NCBI GenBank assembly: GCA_036023115.1
Contig: JAYKKT010000079.1
Span: forward strand, 13,135,501-13,199,500
DNA from: Brasenia schreberi
Lineage: Eukaryota > Streptophyta > Magnoliopsida > Nymphaeales > Cabombaceae
DNA length: 64,000 nt
Reading direction: 5' to 3'
Below the pieces are notes generated by a model. The model searched no databases and was not told the DNA's origin. It saw nothing but the letters and a program-made list of their open reading frames with translations. Positions 1 through 12,058 of the stretch are shown piece by piece. Positions within the stretch are counted from its first letter, which is position 1; the number at the start of each line of letters is the position of its first letter. The translations under genes and the position numbers were made by a program.

Positions 1-2930
1 GAACTACCTTTTTATAGATGTCAAATGAAATGTTTTGTCATTATCAACCAACATAATCTTCAATTCAACATACAAAGTATCAACAAAGTTGTCATGTCAT
101 TTTAGAAGTAAAAAAATAGTTATACCTACCTTTTTGAACCTCATATCAACAAAAGTAGGGAATAAAATAGTAATTGTAGAGACAATTAATATACACCACA
201 CACAAATAGTGAAAGTTTCAAAATCAATCATTGATGTAGGCATGATAAAGTGAAGTTTACAATTCTAACCTTCAATTTTGTTATTTATTTTTCTCTTGAC
301 ATCCTTTGGAAGAACCTTTTGAGCTTCACACAATATCCCTCAAGGCTGCCAATCTTGATGGTAGTGAATGAAACATCTTTCTAAATTATCTTGTTGTCGA
401 GCCACCATGGCTTGTAACTCCTCCCTTTCATGAGCATATTCTTGAGATTAGACAATGCTCAAAAAGTCTCAGTAGCAATCTCACAACAATGATTATAAAG
501 GATATCGACCTACTCCTTGAGGGATTTGACCTCAGTTTAAATCAACGTTCTTGCACTCTCCAAGTCTCCAACACATGAATACACCTCTCCAAACTTCATA
601 GAAACCTCGAAGCTAGCTTCAGTAGTGCCAACTATTTGATGAGAAAGAATACAAATTTGTTCTTGACAATCAAAGATAGAGGCAAGTTAGGTGACTTTTA
701 GATACTTTAAGTACCTAGCTATTTGCAGACCTTGGCACAAATACCAAAAGCCTCTTTCATTCGATCTACCAAATCAAGAGGATAAATATGTCCAATGGAT
801 CTGACAATAGTTGCAAGCCACAAAGTGCTCTCTCAATGATGGACATGTCACAAGGAAGCCCCTCAAACCCAACAAGCATATTGAAGCTGGCAAGTTGATG
901 ATCACAACACCCCAAGACTTGACTGATAGGCATTTCATGCACATGCAAGAGGACACTATTGATAACTTCTAAATCATTGTCACAAAATTAAAATGTTGGC
1001 ACAATATTACTCTCAGTTAGATCTTCTATAGAGATTAGACTGAGGAAAACATTGGTTTTTTTCTATGTCTTGCTCTTATTATTCCCCGTGTGGTCTTAAT
1101 AGAGGTGGTCAAGTCAAAAATCATTTTCCAAGGAGTAGAAACTAGAGACTCATGTTGACTAATTGGAGCAGCCAGGAACATCGATATGATTGCTTGCAAT
1201 GGACACTATAGGATTTGGGGTTATTATTAGTAACCAAGCTCAGGCCATAGTCAATGAAACTTGGTTAATAATCCTCCAATGAGATCATTCCTCTATAGTG
1301 GCTGCCCTATCAAGCGATGAAATCAAGGGCTTCTATGGAGCAGGAATATGAGTCAGGGAACCAAAAGTGAAAATCTCACTTGTCGGTTCTTAAAATTTGG
1401 TTGTTGGACAAGTTAACTGTAGTAGCCTGACCATGCCAAAATCCTAGTTGTTGAGCAAGGCAATGAATAGTAAGATTGAACAACTATTAGGTTAAACCTT
1501 GAAGACTGAGATGTTTCCAAAAATAGAAGTCATGAGAAGAAGATTTTAACATTCCTATACATATAAAATATGTAATGAACACGATGGTAGAGGATGAGCC
1601 AGATAGTCTGAACTAACACGGAAGAAGAGTTTTCTCACTATGATTAGTGGACTTATGCCGAACAACAATCTCCTCAGGAGATAAAGTGATACGATTAATT
1701 TGACTTAAAGCCACCTCTAATGAATCTGATACAACTAGCTATGAAGGCAGGTCCAAATTATGAAAAATACAAGTAAATCTATAACTACAAAAAGCTGGTG
1801 AGTCTCCTATGAAATATGTCCAGCCATCACTCCAGAGAGTCTTGAGACCAAAATTCATTGAATGATATACTATGGCCAAAAAAGAGAGGCGAATGATAGC
1901 TTTGTACCATATATGAAAACAAAATATGCATTAATACAGGTGATGAAATGGAAAAACTACAACAACAGGAAGACTTAATGTTCCTCATTTGATACAAAAC
2001 CAGTACCCAAATACTTTTAGATGAAGTCATCCTAAGAGAGATGTAAAGAGAGTCTAAGAATATCAAAATCATAGTCAAGCAAATAAATAGGATCGATGAT
2101 ATTGATAGAAAAACTGATGATCACCTAGACATGTAAAATTGTCGGAGACATCATCTCAAAAGAAAACTGAAAACGATTATATTGAGAGACCCAAAATGGA
2201 AGAAAGGAGTACAAAAGTTGGCCATCAAAGTGAATGGCCAAACAAGATAACATAATGTGGTTGTATATAACCCATTCCATTGAAATATAGTGATTATGTT
2301 CTTGAACACGGTCTAACCAGTTGATTAGTTGATGGTCAAAATGGATGATTAGGATATTGAAATATTACAAATTCATCACAGATCAATGACAAGGAACCAA
2401 GATGGAACTTAGCAAGACCATCTGTTGATGTGGCAGTAGGAAGAAGAACAACATCGGAGTCAGAAGCCAAATATGTAGAGAAAAGAAAAGTTTTGTTTGA
2501 TAAAGTTCACAAGGAAGTAGACAAGGCAAAAGGAGGAATATAGTGGAGCTTGAACCTTACAAAGCCCAAATGTTACACAAAAGAAAAAGAATCCTGAAAA
2601 TCATGCCACACAAATTTGTTAGAAGGTTTTTGTCATTTGGGGTCGCTAGAGTAGGACTTACGTCCTCGATAACAACTCTAGACATAAGTTGCAGAGAGTC
2701 ATGTGTTAACATGGAAAATCAAGGAGACATGATAAGCTCTCGATGGACTTGAAAGGGATATTAGTTTTGGCCCATAACGTAGAGGAGATTCGAGATACCA
2801 AGTAACGGTGATGAATTGAGGTAAATCATTCCTAACATTTGCTGTAACGACAACAAAATAAGGCGAGTGGGAAGTTATTGGAAATCGTGTGCATGAGGTT
2901 AAAGGATGGATTTAAGTGCTTTTGCCTCGA
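1..2930. other. Gene-free, degenerate stretch
   Basis: No intact gene is visible. On the minus strand between about 290 and 1000, short open stretches broken by many stops run in several frames, with some charged, Glu/Gln-rich patches. This could be a decayed retroelement gag or a plant mobile-domain gene, but no motif is clear enough to name it. The rest (1000-2930) shows only short ORFs in several frames. Confidence 0.4.
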
Positions 2931-2938
2931 GAAAGGCT

Positions 2939-2946
2939 TATAAATA
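2939..2946 (+). promoter_or_regulatory. TATA-box-like motif of a possible LTR or promoter relic
   Basis: TATAAATA in the context GGCTTATAAATAGGGA, a form common in plant LTR promoters. No recognisable ORF follows, so it may belong to a solo-LTR relic. No LTR borders were found. Confidence 0.3.
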
Positions 2947-2949
2947 GGG

Positions 2950-3840
2950 ATTGCATCGACCAAGCAAGGGAGTGAATGACATTATCAAGTCCTTTTGTTC
3001 CTAGTTGTTTTTCCTGCTTTTCACGGTAGTCCTAACTTGGCTTTCTACCGACGTTTCTTTCAATATGACAATGCTTTCCCTATCTCTCTCATTTTATAGT
3101 CTCTCTTGCCTGAATGTATAGCTCCAACAGTGTCAGGTTACACTCAGTCTGGTTCTATTCGAGACATAATAACACTCGATTCTATGCCTTGTACTTGTTT
3201 TGGTCAGCGAAAACTATTCTTTAATTAAATCACTGGGCCTATTCGAGATTGTAAGCTATTTTTTAGGGAGTGATCTGACCTTGGATTACTGTAATGGGGT
3301 TGGCATTTCTCAATTGGATTCATCCTTATCAAGAGCGATTAAGGCGAATGGCAGTAGCCGAAGGTCGACTTTTCAGTTGGCGGTATCAAAGAAGCTGCCA
3401 TGACGTCCGACCTGCTCAGCAATCCATCCATCGAACCAGAATCACGCAGGCTGGTTTCATATTTTTTATTTTCAAACTTTTAATAATCTTTTTCGGTTCA
3501 GTTCAGAGTTATTTATGACTCAAACTGGAACCGAAACCTGAACATATGGTTCCAAACATTAACGGGAACCGGCTACGTCCAATTCACACGGGAACCGAGA
3601 ATGCCAACGTTGACAGCTTATCACGTAGATGGTATGAGAAACCGGGTCGTGATCTACCCGGCTCTTAAGAACCTTCAATGTTGTCAACATGTTTGGGTTC
3701 GACAGGCACGTCTACTCTTTAAATGGCCCCATTCAGATTGACAACTTTATCTATGCCAGTTAACGAGATTTAACGAGAGTTGTCTTATATTATTCTCACG
3801 GACAACTTAAACATGGATTACTTGCCTACCCAAGGTTTTT
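2950..3840. other. Spacer upstream of the C2 gene
   Basis: No gene recognised. Overlapping ORFs of 67 and 74 codons near 3200-3518 show no known motif. Around 3480-3620 the sequence is rich in GGAACCG/GGTTC-type words, and similar words recur at 23230-23400. Confidence 0.35.
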
Positions 3841-3846
3841 CTCTTC

Positions 3847-3853
3847 TATAAAA
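3847..3853 (+). promoter_or_regulatory. TATA box of the C2-domain gene
   Basis: TATAAAA lies 91 bp upstream of the chosen ATG (first T to A of ATG). It is followed by a pyrimidine-rich leader with a C run and CT repeats, resembling a plant Y-patch. Transcription would be expected to start about 30 bp downstream, near 3880. Position and consensus support the call. No transcript is visible. Confidence 0.6.
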
Positions 3854-3893
3854 TGCATTGTTAGAGGCCCGTTAACTCCACATCTCCCTCCCT

Positions 3894-3932
3894 CCCCCCC
3901 CCCCCCCCCCCCCCCCCCGCTCTCTCTCTCTC
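3894..3932 (+). repeat. 25-nt poly-C run followed by CT microsatellite in the 5' leader
   Basis: An uninterrupted run of 25 C (3894-3918) is followed by GCTCTCTCTCTCTCC. It lies between the TATA box and the start codon of the C2 gene. The complementary strand is a pure G run. Confidence 0.9.
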
Positions 3933-3937
3933 CACCC

Positions 3938-5712
3938 ATGGCTACTGGAAGTCATCATGGCCATGCCTTGGAAGTAACAGGTCAACCGGCCACCCCTCAT
4001 TTTCAACACCAAAACTAGTGTTATTATTGATTTAACTTTTGAGCACCTGCATGCTTACGGGTTGTTTGTTTCTTCTAATTCTCTCAACGTTTTGGTTTTT
4101 GTTAGTTGTTGGATGCATCAATTTGAGGGATGCAGAATTCATAACCAGACAAGACCCTTATGTCACCCTTGAATATGGCAGCAACAAGTTCAGGACCAAA
4201 GTTTGCAAAGGTGTAAATGGAAACAGTGCACTTCCTCTCTCTCTCTCTCATTTATGTCACCCTTGTATCACCCTCTCCATGACCGGTCTCTTTCCATATT
4301 TACTTTGGCCATTAGGTAAACAATTGCATAAAACATCGGTTAACTTCATTCATGCCTTCTTTTATGAATTGCTTTTCATGTAGACGGAGATAAAAACCCA
4401 AACTTCCAGGAGAAGTTCGTATTTGCTCTCGTGGAGGGCCTTCGGGAAATCAACGTCTGTGTCTGGAACTACCACCATCTAAGACCCGACGAACTCCTTG
4501 CTAGCGGAAAGTATAGACGCAGCTCTCCCTAACACTATCCTAAGATTCTGATCTTTTTCTTTTGGAAAGTAACCATTGTTTAGAAATTGCAATCATGCTC
4601 AGGGAAGATGATATGACAAACATTTGAAAGCAAATAAATAATATGGACATAGGCTTTTCTTTCTTGTGAAATAGGGCTTCTATGTGTTTTATAATACTTT
4701 AATATTGTTTCATTCAAAAAAGCAAGACTAGTTTTCGTTTTAACTGGGCATTGTTTTAAAATGGATTCGATGACCTGATGTTATAAGAAAACTTGTCTGT
4801 AATTAACTCTTGTCAATATTTTCGAGTAGAGCATGTAAATTGAACAAAGCTAGGGGTTAGAGGGGTTTTGTGAGAGATCATTGTATTTCCTCACTTTTCC
4901 GATAGTGAAAATCTTCTTCCCTCCTTACTCCTAGAGTAGTCATCTCAAACTTTTAACCATGTAAACCTTGTGTTCTTGTTGTTCATCTTTCTTTCTATTC
5001 ATTTTGCATTTTTATTGATCATGTATGCTTCTGAAACATCATTGTGTAACAATCTTTTCCCTAATCACATTCTTTCCTTGTGACTATCTGTTCATATATC
5101 TTCTCTTTTGTTTAATTAAGTAGAACTCTTTTACACAATTCCTATCTTGTAAAAGTAATAGCTTATTTTGCAATAGTAATGCACCCCTTCTTTCATGTTC
5201 CTCTTTTGATTCTTCTGAAAAATAGTGCTTGCTGTTATGTGTCTACCAGGGTTCAGTTGGATAAGGTCCTGACCCAGGGGTTCGATGATTCAGCATGGAG
5301 ACTCCAGAGCCGATTGGGGAATATCACAGGAAAGTTACTGATTCCAATACTTCACCGAGACGAGAGATATGCAGGAGAGATAAAGCTCATAATGTACTAC
5401 AGAAACCCCAACGTGAGTATGAGTAATGCTTTTAATTGCTGTTCATATGTTCATGATTATTTCTATTCATCTTATTCGCAAAGTAGTGCTCTCACTGAGT
5501 TTTTGTCTTTGTGCAGTCACAGACGAACCAGGCACTACAGCCCATGTCGGTGCCACCCGCGGGATATCCTCCAGCTCCATATTCTTCAGGTAAACCTTTT
5601 TTCTTGAAATAAGGTCGACACAGTAATTAATTTGAACCCTTTAATTATGTCAACATGTGCTTTTTTCATGTTCAATTATGCAGCACAATACCCATATCAC
5701 CCAACTTATTGA
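3938..5712 (+). CDS. Single C2-domain protein (CaLB / elicitor-responsive type), six exons, 179 aa
   Basis: The exons I infer are 3938-3980, 4106-4210, 4384-4510, 5250-5412, 5517-5589 and 5684-5712. All introns are GT-AG, phases match, and the total is 540 nt including TGA. The product is one C2 beta-sandwich (about residues 10-142) with a Pro/Tyr-rich tail (155-179). Diagnostic stretches are LEVTVVGCINLRD (11-23), RQDPYVTLEYG (29-39), NPNFQEKFVF (54-63) and QGFDDSAW (101-108). C2 proteins of this plant family bind membrane phospholipid, often with Ca2+, and are linked to defence and stress signalling. D31 is present, but the usual acidic loop-3 W-D-x-D reads W-N-Y-H (77-80), so Ca2+ binding may be weak (inference). 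The start gives the family's usual short lead before the first strand. A truncated duplicate lies at about 12.1 kb. The exact family member is not certain. Confidence 0.85.
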
Positions 5713-5910
5713 AGCATACTGAATCTAAATCGAGGTGCTATATAATGGTGGTGGTAATGCTTCAGTTCTCTATTGAAGACGAGCAGAAATCAAAGTTGAA
5801 GAATATTACGTACAGTCATGTAATTGTGAACGAACGTCATGTCCTGTGATTTGTCTTCTGTTGTTAATTTGTTGTATTGGATCAATAAGACTTATTTGGC
5901 AGTCTTACGA

Positions 5911-5916
5911 AATAAA
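5911..5916 (+). terminator. Possible polyadenylation signal of the C2 gene
   Basis: AATAAA lies about 200 bp after the stop codon, with a near-match AATAAG at 5885. This is a reasonable 3'UTR length for a plant gene, but there is no transcript evidence. Confidence 0.4.
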
Positions 5917-5919
5917 CAT

Positions 5920-6665
5920 CTCTAATGATTTCTCTTTAGGATATTTTTATGGCTAGTATTGAACCAATAAGACGATCTTTGGCTTCACTATCTATAAGTT
6001 ATTGGGAATGTCTAACATATGTACTTTGTTTGAGAAATAAAAAATGATTTCCATAATTATATTGAAGAAATTGTATGCACAATCTTTCTCTTTGGCTAAA
6101 ACCACTCTTAACTTGGTGACTGTAATGAAATGGGTCGAGTTGTGAGTTCGGGGTCATGCTAAACAAGGTAGCTAGGGACGGTCGGTCGACACCTTCAAAG
6201 GCCGACATGAATCAAACCGATCAGGCAAGGTTGCCAACTCAACATAACTAGGGTTCTTGGCCGAATCGGGCAAGTATGCACATTTACCAAACTCAACGAG
6301 ACTAGAGAAATCCCGCCGACTGTAGGTTTCTTCGCATCCCTAAGCCAAATACAGTAACAAATCTCAAGATGGAATAACTGCCCAAATGCATTCCTATTCC
6401 TGCTGTTCTATTTGTATTCAGACTGTTTTAAACAGAAAGAATAACTGCCCAAATACATTCTATTTCCACCCCTCAATTGGAAATTTTGGATTGCAATTAT
6501 ACAATCATTTGTAATATCTAAACTGGCATAACGCATAACAATAGAAAATGAATAAGACAATTAAAAATATATATCTCCATTGATTTGTTTAAATATTTAC
6601 GAAACATAAACAAGAAAAATATATGATAGAGATGTCAATATGGGCCGGTAAGAGCTGGCCCAGCA
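5920..6665. other. 3' flank of the C2 gene, shared with the duplicate
   Basis: No gene. Segments around 6090-6310 and 6420-6560 recur, diverged, at 12930-13150 and 13380-13520, showing that the duplication of the C2 locus included its downstream flank. The 6420-6560 part recurs a third time at about 23940-24100. Confidence 0.6.
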
Positions 6666-6680
6666 CCCCCCCCCCCTCTC

Positions 6681-6719
<39 letters not shown>

Positions 6720-6935
6720 GATAAAGTTTTTCAGTTATATATATGTAATTTTTTCATTACATGTATACATGTATAGTTTCTTATTACATGTATAAATCTA
6801 TATATGTAGTATATGTGGCTCATATATATACATATACACATATATATACACACATATACATGTACAGTTTTTCAATTACATGTGTATATATATGTACTAT
6901 ATATACTACATATATCTATATATGTATAGTTTTTA

Positions 6936-6974
<39 letters not shown>

Positions 6975-6987
6975 GAATGTATATATG

Positions 6988-7020
<33 letters not shown>

Positions 7021-7122
7021 GTATATACATATATATATACACACACATATAGATGGTTTTTTATTACATGTATGCATATATATATATATATATATTATAT
7101 CTATCTATCTATCTATCTATAT
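6666..7122. repeat. Compound microsatellite (C, AT, AC, TATC motifs)
   Basis: A short C run (6666-6676) is followed by an AT run (about 6683-6714), mixed TATATG/TACATA words, another AT run (about 6940-6966), an AC run (about 6988-7007) and a TATC run ending at 7122. The ORFs that cross it encode only Tyr/Ile/His repeats and are artefacts. Confidence 0.9.
7106..7122 (+). repeat. Left target-site duplication of the RTE LINE
   Basis: TATCTATCTATCTATAT directly precedes the LINE 5' end. The identical 17-mer directly follows the LINE tail at 10401-10417. Because the target is itself a microsatellite, the true duplication length could be shorter. Confidence 0.65.
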
Positions 7123-7218
7123 AACTCCGCCCATGTAAGGATCACCCTTGCATTGCCGGTCCCAAGCCCGGATAAAGGAGGAGGGTTGTGTTAGGCTTTC
7201 GACAGCCAGCGTAAAACT

Positions 7219-10200
7219 TTGTCGGATTTTTATAACATGGATTACAAAAATTATGAGCATTACTTTGGGGTGTCCCCGCCTAGCGACGTGCTGCAGAGCC
7301 CGAATGCAATAAGAAGTAAGCAAGGGTCACTACATTTTCGTCCGAATGTAGTGAATCAATTGCAGAGAGGGTTCCCATATCATGGACGGGTGTGGGAAAA
7401 GAAGTTAGTCTCGCTACATTGCCGCCCGAATGTAGTGAAAAATTTTCAGAGAGGGTCTCCACATTTTGATTATGGACGGATGCGGAGGGTAAGGAAGCTA
7501 ATCCTAGATAATAAGATTCGTATTGGTTCTTGGAATATCGGAACATTATCCGGTAAGCTAATGGAGGTGGTAGATACTATAATTCGGAGAAAGATTCATA
7601 TTCTATGTTTACAAGAGACAAAGTGGGTTTGAGAAAAAGCAAAGGAAATAGAGGATACAGGTTTTAAATTATGGTATTCAGGTAAAGAAAAGTCTCGAAA
7701 CGGAGTTGGTGTTATCATAAATAAAGATTTAAAGGAGAGTGTAGTAGACATACAACGATATGGTGACCAAATCATGACGTTGAAATTAGTGTTAGGAGCA
7801 GAGGTTTTGAATATAGTTTGTGCTTACGTACCCCAAGTAGGACTAGAAGATAGTATAAATACAGTTTTTTGGGAAGAGTTAGATAAGGTGTTTCAAAAGA
7901 TTCCACAAAAGGAGATGATTTGTTTAGGAGGAGATTTAAATGGACATATCGGTAAAGAGGCATTAGGATATCAAGAGATTCATGGAAACTTTGGTTTTGG
8001 GGATATAAACGAGGAAGGTAGGGAGATTTTAAATTTTGCTATGGCATTTGATCTCTTTATAGTCAATACAATCTTCAAAAAGTGAGATGAACATTTAATT
8101 ACTTATAAGAGTGGCTTATCACAAACACAAATTGATTACTTTATTTGTAGAAAAAAAGATAGAGCGTGTTGTAAAGATTGTAAGGTAATTCCAAGAAAAA
8201 GCTTAACCACCCAACATCGACTTTTAGTTATGGATTTACAAATAAAAAAATAGACAAAGAAGAAAAGAGTGCATCGAGCTATTCAGACTAAATGGTGGAA
8301 CCTCAAAAGCGAGAAAGAAGATATATTTAAACAGAAAGTCCTTCAAGGAGATGTTTGGAATTATGTTGGCACACCCTCTGATATGTGGAACAATATGGCT
8401 ATACATATTAGGAAAGTGGTGAAAGATGTGTTAGGGGTATCTAAGGGAGGTGTACCGGCACAAAAAAAAGCTTAGTGGTGGAGTGAAGTAGTACAAAATA
8501 AAATCAAGGCAAAGAGGGCATGTTACAAATTACATTATGCTAAGAAAACTAGTGAAACTTTAGAAGCTTATAAGAAAGCAAAGAAGGAAGCAAAAAAGTC
8601 TGTTAGTGAAGCAAAAGCTAAGATTTGGGAGGACTTATATAAAAAACTCAACTCAAAAGAGGGTGAAAGAGATATTTTTAGGATAGCTAGGGGTAGAGAT
8701 AAGAAAACTAAAGATCTTAATTATGTTAGATGCATAAAAGAGGAGGATGAAAAAATTCTAGTGGCAAATGATGATATAAGAAATGGATGGAAAAACTATT
8801 TTATAATCTTTTTAATGAAAATAAAGATGTTAGTATTAGTTTAGGAGATTTAACCAAGTCAGAAAAGTATATAAACCACAATTTCTACCGACGTATTCAA
8901 AAGAATGAAGTCAAAGAGGCTCTTAAACATATGAAGTGTGGTAAATCGGTAGGACCAAATAATATTCCTATAAAAGTTTGGAAAATATTAGGAGAAATAG
9001 GAATCACTTAACTCGCAAGACTATTTAAGGAAATATGGAAAAACCAAAAGATGCCCGAGGAATGGAGAGCAAGTACACTTATACCCATATATAAGAACAA
9101 GGGAGACATTCAAAATTGTGCGAATTATCGAGGTATCAAGTTAATGAGTCATACTATGAAATTATGGGAAAGAATTATTGAACGTAGGTTATGACAAGTA
9201 TCAAGTACAACAGAGAATCAATTTGGATTCATGCCAGGCAGATCTACTATTGAAGCGATTCACCTTTTGAGACGTCTTATGGAACATTTTAGAGCAAAAA
9301 AGAAAGACCTTCACATGATATTTATTGATATAGAAAAAGCTTATGATAGGGTATCGAGGGAGGTTCTTTGGAGAACTTTGGAAAAAAAAGGTATCCCATT
9401 GACATATATTAACCTTATAAGAGACATGTATGATGGTGCAAAAACATGTGTGAGGACTCATGAAGGAACGATAGACTTCTTTGAAGTTAATATTGGGTTA
9501 CATCAAGGATCAACTTTAAGTCTATACTTATTTATAATGGTGATGGATGAGTTAACAAAACATATTCAAGATGAAGTACCTTGGTGTATGTTATTTGCAG
9601 ATGACATTGTATTAGTGGAGGAGTCTAAGGAAAAAGTTAATAGAAAATTGGAACTATGGAGAGAAACATTAGAAAGCAAAGGCCTCCGACTTAGTAGAAC
9701 AAAGACAGAATATATGGAATGTAAGTTTGATCATTTGGTTACTTCAGAGGACATAGAAATTAAAATTGGCACACATTGCATTCCCCAAAAGGAAAGTTTT
9801 AAATACCTAGGGTCAATTTTTCAGAGTGATGGAAGAATTGATGGGGATGTTACACATAGAATTAATGCTGGTTGGTTAAAATGGAGAGGAGCATCAGGTA
9901 TTCTTTGTGATAAGAAGATACCATTAAAATTAAAAGGTAAATATTATAAAGCAGCAATTAGGCCTGCCATGTTTTATGGTTCTGAGTGTTGGTCAGTTAA
10001 TCATCAACATGTACAAAAAATGTCTGTGACAGAAATGAAGATGTTGAGATGGATGAGTGGGTCATACAAGAAAAGACCGTATACATAATGAGGTTATTAG
10101 AAACAAATTAGGAGTGGCACCAATAGAGGATAAAATGAGAGAACATTGTTTAAGATGGTTTGGACATATAGAAAGAAGATCAAAAGAAGAACCTATAAGA

Positions 10201-10368
10201 AGGTTAGAAAAACTAAATTTGGAAAGTATTAAAAGATGTAGAGGACGACCACAAAAGTGTTGGAAAGAAACAATAAAGAATGATCTAGCTTATTGGGAGT
10301 TAACTGCTAACATGGCACACGATAGGGATTTGTGGAAACAAAGAATCCATGTAGCCGACCCCGTCTAG
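7219..10368 (+). pseudogene. RTE LINE endonuclease-reverse transcriptase (broken ORF)
   Basis: Endonuclease part: IRIGSWNIGTLSGK near 7516 and the catalytic motif LQETKW near 7608, then GGDLNGHIG near 7926. Reverse transcriptase part: GDIQNCANYRGIKLMSH near 9106, [11 protein letters not shown] near 9216, [16 protein letters not shown] near 9323, GLHQGSTLS near 9497, and the catalytic box FADDIVL near 9595. The C-terminal part has the LRWFGHIERR and GRPQKCW motifs near 10150-10262. Breaks: in-frame stops at 7630, 8083, 8251, 8473, 9009 and 9193, a frameshift near 8800 (apparent loss of one base), and another near 10060 (apparent gain of one G). The family makes a single protein that nicks target DNA and copies its RNA there. 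Confidence 0.9.
7330..7497 (+). repeat. 84-bp tandem repeat in the LINE leader / N-terminus
   Basis: Two imperfect copies starting CTACATT at 7330 and 7414 share GCCCGAATGTAGTGAA-like and CAGAGAGGGT words. A shorter third piece precedes them near 7291. They lie just before the endonuclease domain. Confidence 0.65.
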
Positions 10369-10400
10369 TATGGGAAAAGGCTTAGTTGTTGTTGTTGTTG

Positions 10401-10416
10401 TATCTATCTATCTATA

Positions 10417-10489
<73 letters not shown>
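10401..10489. repeat. TATC/TA microsatellite, including right LINE target duplication
   Basis: TATC repeats (10401-10417 is the right target duplication) run into about 35 TA units ending near 10489. This is the continuation of the microsatellite into which the LINE inserted. Confidence 0.85.
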
Positions 10490-10493
<4 letters not shown>

Positions 10494-10744
10494 ACATGTA
10501 TACATGTCTTGTTGAAGCCTGAAATACTGAGGTTTGATTTCGATTTCAAGCAGATTTAGATAAGGTCTTATAGACTTGGTCTAATATCCAACGGGCATAT
10601 GGCCCTCCGCAGCCTGATCCAAAATACGTTGGCCACTAGGGCCGTACAGGCCAAGCCAGTAGGCCCTGCTTCAAATATGGGTCAGAAATTGCTGGCCCGG
10701 CCACCAAGCCGATTTTGAAATATTAACTAGACATTCTTGGGTAG

Positions 10745-11320
10745 GCAAAATATATTAATTTGTTTTAATACAATATTAGCTTAGCCTATCTTTCACGTGA
10801 TTGATCTTGAGGCTCCTTATGATTTTGTCGTTATTGAAAATGAAAAATTAAAAGAACAAGTAAATAATTAAGTTTAAAAACTAAAGCAAAGAACATATAA
10901 AGTATGTTTTACAATTCTTGTGTTTGTTGTGATGCTGACCCAAATACCTACATTACAAGCTGAAACCAAATCCTCAATACGTTTCTCCATTTTCGGCATT
11001 TGAAACAATCACACTTTGCTTTAATAACATCACTATCGAAAGTCAATAAACATAAAAACTTACCTCATCTTTAATATTATCAATTCGACTATCAATAGAA
11101 ACATATTAATGTTCCATGTTGCTTTCAAAGCTAGTTCTAACTTGTTCTTATGGATGCCCCACCAATAATCAAATCTCTCTCATAGCCATCATGATGCTTA
11201 TCACACACATATTCCATCACTCAATTAAAAGTAGTGGTAGGTGATGAACTCAATTTACAACAAATATTTTAATATTTCACAAACACTTTATTCCTTATAA
11301 CGCTAGAACTGATCATGTTG
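10745..11320 (-). pseudogene. Relic of a Transposase_24-like (CACTA-type) gene, copy C (partial)
   Basis: Diverged direct copy of the block at 13.7-14.2 kb. The minus strand reads VMEYVCDKHHDGYERDLIIG near 11180-11240, which resembles the H-x-G-Y-x-R-G-x-G-x-G signature of plant Transposase_24 proteins of CACTA elements, followed by a segment like the copy-A text SFRRS and I-D-S-R-I-D-N. Stops and frameshifts are frequent. The family assignment is from memory of the motif pattern and is tentative. Confidence 0.4.
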
Positions 11321-11329
11321 AACCGGATA

Positions 11330-12058
11330 TAATTAAAGTCTACCCCCTAACCCGCCACATTGAGGTCCCTATGACGAAACTTTTCATGTTGCTGGTGGAC
11401 ACTCATTGTCTAGTTGATCAAAGCAATGGGTCTCTTACATTGCTAATCTAATTTCTAAAGAAGTTGTATGCATGATTACTCATTGGATACATCTCAACAG
11501 GATATATCGTGGTTCAAAATAAAGAATGCAAGTTGTTCAAGTAGTTTGACCTGAAATTAGTTCATCCCATATCAGATAACAACTGGCAAGGACACAATAG
11601 GTCTGTATTTAGATCTATTTGTATACAATGGGAAATTCCGCTTTGTGTTGACAAAATCTGGTCGGTCATTGTTAAATAGGCAAAGGTGTGGCGAGTTATT
11701 TGTAATTGACCTCCTGTAAAAAATCTTTTCTGTGTTCTTTTCTTTCTTTCTGAGAGGTAATTGGTGTTAGGGAAGCTCCTAAGTGGAGAGAGGGGGAGGC
11801 CAGCGGAACGGGCCACCTAGAGTCCAGGTCAAAAAAACGTTGACCCGGATCAAACCTAATTCACTATTCAGGTCCATTAGTTGACCCGGACACAACCGGA
11901 GTAGGGTACAGGTAAAAAGGTCTGGGTCAACCAATTAAAACCCAAGCATGTATGTGCTATATACGTGTGTATTTGTTTTATACTTAAAAATATATTAAAC
12001 GTATTATGCATAACTATTTATGTAATAAATAAATAAACAAATGAATATGTTAAGAATC
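11330..12058. other. Gene-free spacer
   Basis: No coding signal recognised. The 84-codon minus-strand ORF at 11562-11816 has no motif. The stretch 11820-11930 is rich in ACCCGG/GACCCGG words, also seen near 3650. Confidence 0.35.

Larger units (their letters stand above)
7123..10400 (+). mobile_element. Full-length but inactive RTE-clade LINE
   Basis: A 3278-bp non-LTR retrotransposon with matching 17-bp flanks. It has a 5' leader starting AACTCCGCCCATG, an internal tandem repeat, one long endonuclease-RT reading frame, and the end CCCCGTCTAGTATGGGAAAAGGCTTA followed by GTT repeats in place of poly-A, in separate parts: CCCCGTCTAGTATGGG, then AAAAGGCTTA. Simple-repeat tails are typical of RTE elements. 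In plants these are often annotated as craniofacial-development-protein-2-like genes. The reading frame is broken, so this copy cannot act alone. Related fragments occur at 13542, 19231, 52967, 53191 and 58884. Confidence 0.9.

Noticed and set aside
3200..3518. Two overlapping ORFs upstream of the C2 gene considered as an exon of another gene
   Set aside because: No splice partners or domain could be found; one frame only briefly looks coding.
6761..7194. ORFs of 71 and 104 codons rich in Tyr, Ile and His
   Set aside because: They are translations of TA/CA microsatellites.
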